Assembly: GCF_036321145.2 (NCBI RefSeq)
Contig: NC_086233.1
Span: forward strand, 15,699,501 to 15,763,500
Reading direction: 5' to 3'
Length of the DNA stretch: 64,000 nt
Origin: Pelmatolapia mariae
Taxonomy: Eukaryota > Chordata > Actinopteri > Cichliformes > Cichlidae
This document shows, piece after piece, positions 60,201 to 64,000 of the stretch (position 1 is the stretch's first letter; every line of letters begins with the position of its first letter). The position numbers and the translations under genes were made by a program. Under the pieces are notes generated by a model. The model was not told the DNA's origin. It made no database searches and saw nothing but the letters and a program-made list of their open reading frames with translations.

Positions 60201-61352
60201 AATAATTTTCACATGTGCAGCATAACTCTCTGTGATATCACCGATACCTGATACATTTCACCTGATACAGAGTCCGTGTAATGTGCGGTACCTTGCACGT
60301 TGAATTATATGTAAATATATATATATATATGTATATGTACTTGTCTGGGATCATTTTCCCTGTAAAGATGGAGCCACACTGACTGATTCAGTTGAAAGTG
60401 AAGGGATCAGGGAACATGCTCTCCATAGTCCTAGCATAGCTTACTGATGTTATTAACATATGGTTAGCTTGTGTATACTCATTAGTGGGATTCAAACATT
60501 GTTGGGTTTGTTGGTTTCATGGAATTGTAAACCAGAATACACCAGTAGACTTACATGCATAATCCATCTTAGCATTAGCCAAGGTCATCAGGGTGTTTTC
60601 AACAGAGACATCTTCTATATTTAGGGATCCAACGTCGTCATAGACCTTCTTTACTCTGGCAATCAAGCTGTCTGTCATAGTCCTGATCTCATCTGGAGAC
60701 AGGTCCCACCTCAGTGTGCTCCTTACATGTCCTGCCTGAGAGCAGTCTCTGGCAGACAGCACTGACCCACGAGCGATGGTCATTCTCAGGAGAGGTTTAC
60801 AAACCCTGTAAGAAAATCGGACCTTTTAATACCCACCGCCCCCCCCCAAAACGTACAATATTTTCTGTTGCTCCATAGTCAAGAAACCGATCAGCTAGGA
60901 ATAGGTGGTATTAATGTAAGCACTATTTTCATGGACACACTCGACACACTTCTTTCCATGCTATAACCGGTGATGTTTTTCCCTCATGGTTCATCCATCA
61001 GTGTAGAGTTTCATGCCATGGCAGTGCGAGCGGAAGCCTTTCAAACGAAGTTCATAAAAGCGTGGAATAACTGTCAAGCAGCCAAAACGTACAAAAACAG
61101 CTCAGTTATCCTTAAAGTGCCAATAAGCAGGAGATGTCACTTTGTCACTTTAAATTATTTTTAGTTGTGGACAGGTGTCCGTGGAAGCAGAAGACACTGC
61201 AATTAGCAATTTAAAGTTGTTGAACGTAGTTCACCAATCTGTCACACATACGTAATAAACAACCTCAATTTAGTGGACTAGTCCATAGTGGACTATTATG
61301 CTATAGCATACCTGAAATGTGCTCGGCAAACTATAGCTGTTAGCAGATACAT
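54147..61352 (-). CDS. nln: nln, neurolysin (M3 zinc metallopeptidase), complete coding span of 13 exons
   Basis: Neurolysin cleaves short peptides such as neurotensin, in the mitochondrial intermembrane space and cytosol. Thirteen minus-strand exons with agreeing phases give 2109 bp, 702 residues (human 704). Residues 1-40 form a basic, hydrophobic presequence (MYLLTAIVCRAHFRVCKPLL), aligning with the human mitochondrial presequence at LLRMT. The LRWDLSP block follows. The active site is H490-E491-F-G-H494 with E519 as the likely third zinc ligand (ETDFVEVPS). The Gly/Tyr-rich loop GGYDGQYYSYLWSEV is intact. A downstream in-frame ATG (60783) could give a cytosolic form. The paralogue thop1 is the alternative: several blocks (AAMVANFTKP, MSRHYKDG, FLGR) look thop1-like, but the presequence and sgtb-erbin synteny favour nln. 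Confidence 0.92.
54387..54523 (-). CDS. nln: nln exon 12 (active-site loop)
   Basis: Residues 608-653, SHLAGGYDGQYYSYLWSEVY then FKKEGIMNPK. Contains substrate-binding Tyr residues of the M3 loop. Donor GTTGGT. Confidence 0.93.
54735..54863 (-). CDS. nln: nln exon 11
   Basis: Residues 565-608, LRQVVLSKVDQSLHTSP then CQDILGIPATP. Acceptor CTTCAG, donor GTCAGC. Confidence 0.92.
54947..55133 (-). CDS. nln: nln exon 10 (third zinc ligand)
   Basis: Residues 503-565, FSEFSGTMVETDFVEVPSQM then LENWVWEKEP. E519 is the likely third zinc ligand. The donor GTCAGA is weak but fits phase 1. Confidence 0.93.
55222..55423 (-). CDS. nln: nln exon 9 (HEFGH zinc site)
   Basis: Residues 435-502, EGKYGHAGCFGLQPGC, then EVETYFHEFGHVMHEICS. 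Acceptor ACCAG, donor GTAAGT. Confidence 0.95.
55561..55927 (-). CDS. nln: nln exon 8
   Basis: Residues 313-435, including INAWDLPYYMNQVEQRKFAV, YFPLYVVTEGLFGIYQELLG and IGQFYLDLHP. Acceptor TTATAG, donor GTAGAT. Confidence 0.95.
56150..56540. repeat. Possible LINE-derived 3' sequence in nln intron 7
   Basis: Pyrimidine-rich text (ccctgctcccttggctttgt-like, cacttcctgtttttactgtg) ending ttttgagattaaagacatgc resembles a teleost retroelement 3'UTR. Weakly supported. Confidence 0.3.
56798..56933 (-). CDS. nln: nln exon 7
   Basis: Residues 268-313, ILEELIQLRAKAAHLLGYGS then AEYVLEINMAKNASNVSDFL. Acceptor CCCCAG, donor GTATGG. Confidence 0.94.
57475..58222 (+). mobile_element. LINE 3' fragment (L2/CR1-type reverse transcriptase C-terminus plus 3'UTR) in nln intron 6
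   Basis: Plus-strand frame, open to the stop near 57936: LRRLRSFGVQGALLKTFYDS, then VCWSSGLSAAERKRLDKLIR, KASSVLGCTLDPV and RFRRSFLPAAVRLYN. This is the standard C-terminal block of fish L2/CR1-superfamily LINEs. The 3'UTR ends ccccttgtgggacaattaaa followed by a (TTCTA)n tail (58197-58222), the microsatellite tail of such elements. 5'-truncated; about 150 codons are still uninterrupted, suggesting a fairly young copy. Antisense to nln. Confidence 0.85.
58345..58505 (-). CDS. nln: nln exon 6
   Basis: Residues 214-267, GQYKVTLEYPHYYPLMKRCH then NPETRRKMEMAFNSRCKE. Acceptor GCTCAG, donor GTAAAC. Confidence 0.94.
58596..58698 (-). CDS. nln: nln exon 5
   Basis: Residues 180-214, LISELSIEFNKNLNEESKFL then IFSEHEL. 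Acceptor CCTAAG, donor GTGAGC. Confidence 0.93.
58918..59013 (-). CDS. nln: nln exon 4
   Basis: Residues 148-179, KDNLSAEEKRFLDRLVSLGQ then RKGLHLSKAVQE. Acceptor AAACAG, donor GTAATG. Confidence 0.9.
59383..59531 (-). CDS. nln: nln exon 3
   Basis: Residues 98-147, ELRSASTEADKRLSELDVEI then NMREDVFKRITALQ. Acceptor CCTTAG, donor GTACGA. Confidence 0.93.
59532..60554. other. nln intron 2, with a (GGAT)n tract
   Basis: About 1 kb. (GGAT)n at 60000-60024, short AT run near 60310-60330. No exon seen. Confidence 0.7.
60555..60805 (-). CDS. nln: nln exon 2 (end of presequence, start of mature enzyme)
   Basis: Residues 14-98, VCKPLLRMTIARGSV, STLRWDLSPDEIRTMTDSLI, VKKVYDDVGSLNIEDVSVEN. An in-frame ATG at 60783 could be an internal start. 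Acceptor CTTACAG, donor GTAAGT. Confidence 0.93.
61312..61352 (-). CDS. nln: nln exon 1 (start of mitochondrial presequence)
   Basis: Residues 1-14, MYLLTAIVCRAHF. Joined across donor GTATGC to exon 2 in phase 2, it continues into the LLRMT block shared with human neurolysin, which supports this start. Confidence 0.8.
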
Positions 61353-61560
61353 GCCAGCAGTATCGTGCGATTTCTTTCAGCAAAAAAAATAATTACATAA
61401 AAATAAAATTAACCCGTTTCTTCCTCCCTTACTATGGCTCAGTCCCTGTAGTCGCAGCAAAGACCGGTATCTCTCCCCGTTTCTCGCGTGGGAACCGCTT
61501 CTTATTTCCGTTGTTAACGCGCAGGCGCAGAGGAGGAAGACGCGATCGATCCGACTCGAG
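61353..61560. promoter_or_regulatory. Shared nln/sgtb head-to-head promoter interval
   Basis: About 250 bases separate the nln ATG (minus) from the proposed sgtb first-exon donor (plus). The interval is GC/CpG-rich relative to its flanks and carries an NRF-1-like CGCGCAGGCGCA (61518-61529). Bidirectional use is inferred from orientation. Confidence 0.6.
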
Positions 61561-61606
61561 CCCTCCTCATGACGCGGTAGCAGCAGACAGCTGGATAAGA
61601 CCTCAG
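61545..61606 (+). other. sgtb: Probable sgtb non-coding first exon (5' end uncertain)
   Basis: gctggataagacctcag is followed by a plus-strand donor GTAGGT (61607-61612), fitting a 5'UTR exon spliced to about 63632. Confidence 0.5.
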
Positions 61607-63631
61607 GTAGGTGGGCGGGAGGGGGGACACACACTGAACAGCATCCTTTAATAGAGTGTTATTTTTAAAATGACTTCGTGTTGTTTGTAGGGCTCCGAGG
61701 ATGACCTCTGTTTCATCTCCTCCTCCTGTTTTCCTGTCTTGTTTTGGTTTTTTTGGTAAAGGGTTGTGATTGTTTTAGCCAGCATCACACAAGCAGCGCG
61801 CGAGCCTTGTTTGTCCGGACCGTCAGGGTGTAGGTTTCCTTAAAAGACAAACACCTGCCAGCGCCACTGGCTAAATTATAATTTTATTTTAGCAATGCAT
61901 TTATTTGAAATAAACGTATAAAGTCAGTGTTGTGAATGAAAACACCCATTATGCTATTACATCACAGCTTCTGCATCACTGCATTTACGTGTGTCAACAC
62001 ACACGAAGGGAGGAGTAGCTGTGCTAGCTAGACTCAAATGAACATAACGCTTGGTTTCAGCACGTGACAGACGTATGAGGCAATAGTGTTTGTGTCTGTA
62101 GCATCCCTCACTGTGATTCTGTGGCCATGTTTTTTTTTGCCCCAGTTTCCCCACAGACTTTGTGCCTCAGTCCGACTTAGAAAAATCAAATAGTAACTAG
62201 CCTTCTGAGGGGCAAGGCTTTTTTTTGTTATAGGCAATAAAATGACAAGAAACTGCAGATCGCCAGTATCAGTTGCAGTGCAACTTTGTAGCTGTAGAGA
62301 TTTACTATCAAAATGCAATGCAGTCATTTGATAATCTCCTTCACTGCTACAGAGTCCTTAACAAATGCAAGATAACTACTGGCACCCAAAAAATAACCTG
62401 GGATAGTTGAGCCCAGGTTTATAATTAGGTCATTACTACTATGTCAGCCTCTTCTAAACCTGAGAATATAAAAAGTAATGTATTGTTGAATAAAAAAATA
62501 AAATGCATATATTAAAAGCACCAAAAATCTACTCCCTAAGTCAGCTTCTTTGTTTTGAAGTAGTGCCCACTTTTAATAGAGTCACACTGATACTGAATTT
62601 TTGCATAACAATGCCCGTATTGATTTTTAGGGGTAAAAAATATTCAATAATATAAACATGTAACTCATAAATCAGAAATTAAACTGGAAAAAGGAAAAGG
62701 TCATTCTTTATTAACCTTTATTAAATATTCTACATTATTTATATACTTGTGGCAGAACAGCATCATTCAATAAAATTGTCTGATTGCTATATCAGCCAGG
62801 AAATACAGTCTTGAAAAAGAACGTTTTCACTGGACTGTATGCACTCTAGTGAAAAACTAAGTATATGCTGTAATTCAGTAGGTTGTAGAACCACCTTAAT
62901 GTATAACCGTGTCACTCTCTCACATTGCTGTGGAGGTTTTTTGGCTCAACAAATCAAATAAAAAAAAAAGTTGAAATCATCAGCTCACCAACAGACAGTT
63001 GGTAAAAAGTGTTTGTGCTCATTTTAAAGTCGACACTCTGGTCTTGTCTGTCCAAAGGACATTGTCCCAGAAGTCTTGTGGGTTGTTCACATGCAAGTTT
63101 GCAAACTAAAGCTATGCTGCCATGTTCTTTTTAGAGAGAAGAAGATTTCTCATGGCAAGCATTTTATATATCAGTTATGCATTTTAGTCTTTTTCTAAGT
63201 GTACTGTCATTAAATTTACCATTTAAAATGCTTACTGAGCCCTGTAGAGTGTGAGATGTAGCTCTTGGGTATTTTGCCATTTCTCCAAGCCTTGCATGGT
63301 CTGACCTTGAGGTGAACACACACCTGAATGCTCCAGACCAGCAAGCTGCAAAAGTTAATCAAGTACATTTGATAAGCCGCATCTGCTTGCTGCTTACCCT
63401 CATGATTCCTATGGAAGCAGTAGGTGTGTACTTCAAAGGACTGTCTGTGTCTGAGTTTGATTAAATAAGCACAATTACAGTATTTTATACTGACTTATAT
63501 ATCAGTTATGCATTATTTAAGCACGTGTTTGTTATTTTTATTATGAAATGGTACCTCGTGAATTAGTAATTCAGTCACCATTGAGTGGTTTCCTTTCCAT
63601 TTGATTCCAAACCCCTTCTTGTCTCTACCAG
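61607..63631 (+). other. sgtb: sgtb intron 1
   Basis: About 2 kb. Apart from the transposon remnant listed separately, AT-rich unique sequence with no exon recognised. Confidence 0.5.
62820..63445 (-). mobile_element. Tc1/mariner-type transposon remnant in sgtb intron 1
   Basis: Minus-strand translation of about 63040-63080 gives DFWDNVLWTDKTR, the block holding the second catalytic Asp of Tc1-like transposases. The 3' part (ctgaatgctccagaccagca, then tcctatggaagcagtaggtg) matches the end region of a common fish element. The frame is broken and the interior deleted. Confidence 0.65.
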
Positions 63632-63644
63632 TTTCTAGGTAAAA

Positions 63645-63744
63645 ATGGCTGTGGAAAAGCGCTTGGCATTCTCTATTGTGCAGTTCCTACGAGATCAAAC
63701 ACATTGTGGTACTTTGAATTCTGATGAGCAGGAAAGCCTCGAAG
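63645..63744 (+). CDS. sgtb: sgtb first coding exon (small glutamine-rich TPR protein beta), partial gene
   Basis: SGT proteins are cytosolic co-chaperones that bind HSP70/HSP90 via three TPRs and act in tail-anchored and misfolded membrane protein triage. This exon encodes the start of the N-terminal homodimerisation domain: MAVEKRLAFSIVQFLRDQ, then NSDEQESLE, similar to human SGTB/SGTA (DEQESLE conserved). The ATG follows acceptor candidates at 63629-63638 (ACCAG or TTCTAG); the donor GTAGGT (63745-63750) leaves phase 1, ready for the conserved V-A-I-Q-C continuation. The TPR exons lie beyond the right edge. SGTA is the paralogous alternative; synteny with nln and erbin points to SGTB. Transcribed away from nln. 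Confidence 0.88.
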
Positions 63745-63750
63745 GTAGGT

Positions 63751-64000
63751 CGACTCACTGCACTTATGCCTTAGAAAGTCTGTGCAAACACTGGGCACTC
63801 TGCCTTGTCTCATCCATTTCAGAGTTCTGAATCTGCACAAACTGTACATACATCATGTCCCTTTTCTTGATAGTAAGCTAAGAACTGTCAAGGTAGTAAG
63901 AAAACATGACCAAAATCAGGGTTTGATAAGCAGTGCTGTTGAAGAGAATTATTCAAATGACTTGCTCTGAGTGTACAGCCAAGTTCTGACTCAACATGAC
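63751..64000 (+). other. sgtb: sgtb intron 2 (partial)
   Basis: Continues to the window end. No further exon recognised. Confidence 0.5.

Noticed and set aside
1..64000. tRNA, rRNA, CRISPR or bacterial operon features
   Set aside because: None seen. The only tRNA-like sequence is the SINE head at about 3516-3590, and the repeats are microsatellites or transposons.

Overview
The window is vertebrate nuclear DNA, most likely from a spiny-rayed (percomorph) teleost. It contains spliced genes with GT-AG introns, short introns apart from one of about 21 kb, many (CA)n and (AT)n microsatellites, and remnants of Tc1/mariner, hAT, RTE-like and L2/CR1-like elements and a tRNA-derived SINE typical of fish. 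No bacterial, phage or CRISPR features are present. I worked by eye; all identities come from recalled family sequences, not from a search.

Four protein-coding genes are present, in the order and relative orientation of human 5q12.3 (SGTB, NLN, ERBIN, SREK1). From left to right: (1) the first coding exon of srek1 (720-847, minus), whose remainder lies beyond the left edge; (2) erbin (erbb2ip), minus strand, with a 5'UTR exon near 51.8-52.1 kb, start codon at 30949, stop at 7049-7051 and a 3'UTR ending near 4.2 kb; (3) nln (neurolysin), minus strand, start codon at 61352, stop at 54147-54149; (4) the start of sgtb, plus strand, with a probable non-coding first exon ending at 61606 and the first coding exon at 63645-63744. 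nln and sgtb are head to head and share a short promoter interval.

I traced erbin as 25 coding exons whose phases all agree, giving 4233 bp (1410 residues). It has an LRR array (about residues 1-400), the LAP-specific region (about 400-530), a long Ser-rich region and a C-terminal PDZ domain. nln was traced as 13 exons (2109 bp, 702 residues) with an N-terminal presequence and an intact HEFGH zinc-peptidase site. The genes are functionally separate: splicing (srek1), basolateral scaffolding (erbin), peptide cleavage (nln) and co-chaperone (sgtb). They are neighbours through conserved synteny, not an operon-like system.

The non-coding sequence is the more unusual part. A 1007-bp hAT element (25276-26282) has a perfect 8-bp target duplication. 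Its transposase BED finger is split by a nested 142-bp MITE that has its own perfect 8-bp duplication. A Tc1/mariner remnant (about 2759-3930) was invaded by a tRNA-type SINE. A hAT-like element abuts the probable nln poly(A) signal. Long TG and CA dinucleotide tracts (in the transcript sense) lie next to erbin splice donors, one of them just before a candidate 48-codon cassette exon. A 46-codon open module occurs twice in erbin intron 1 and I could not identify it. I found no new multi-gene system.
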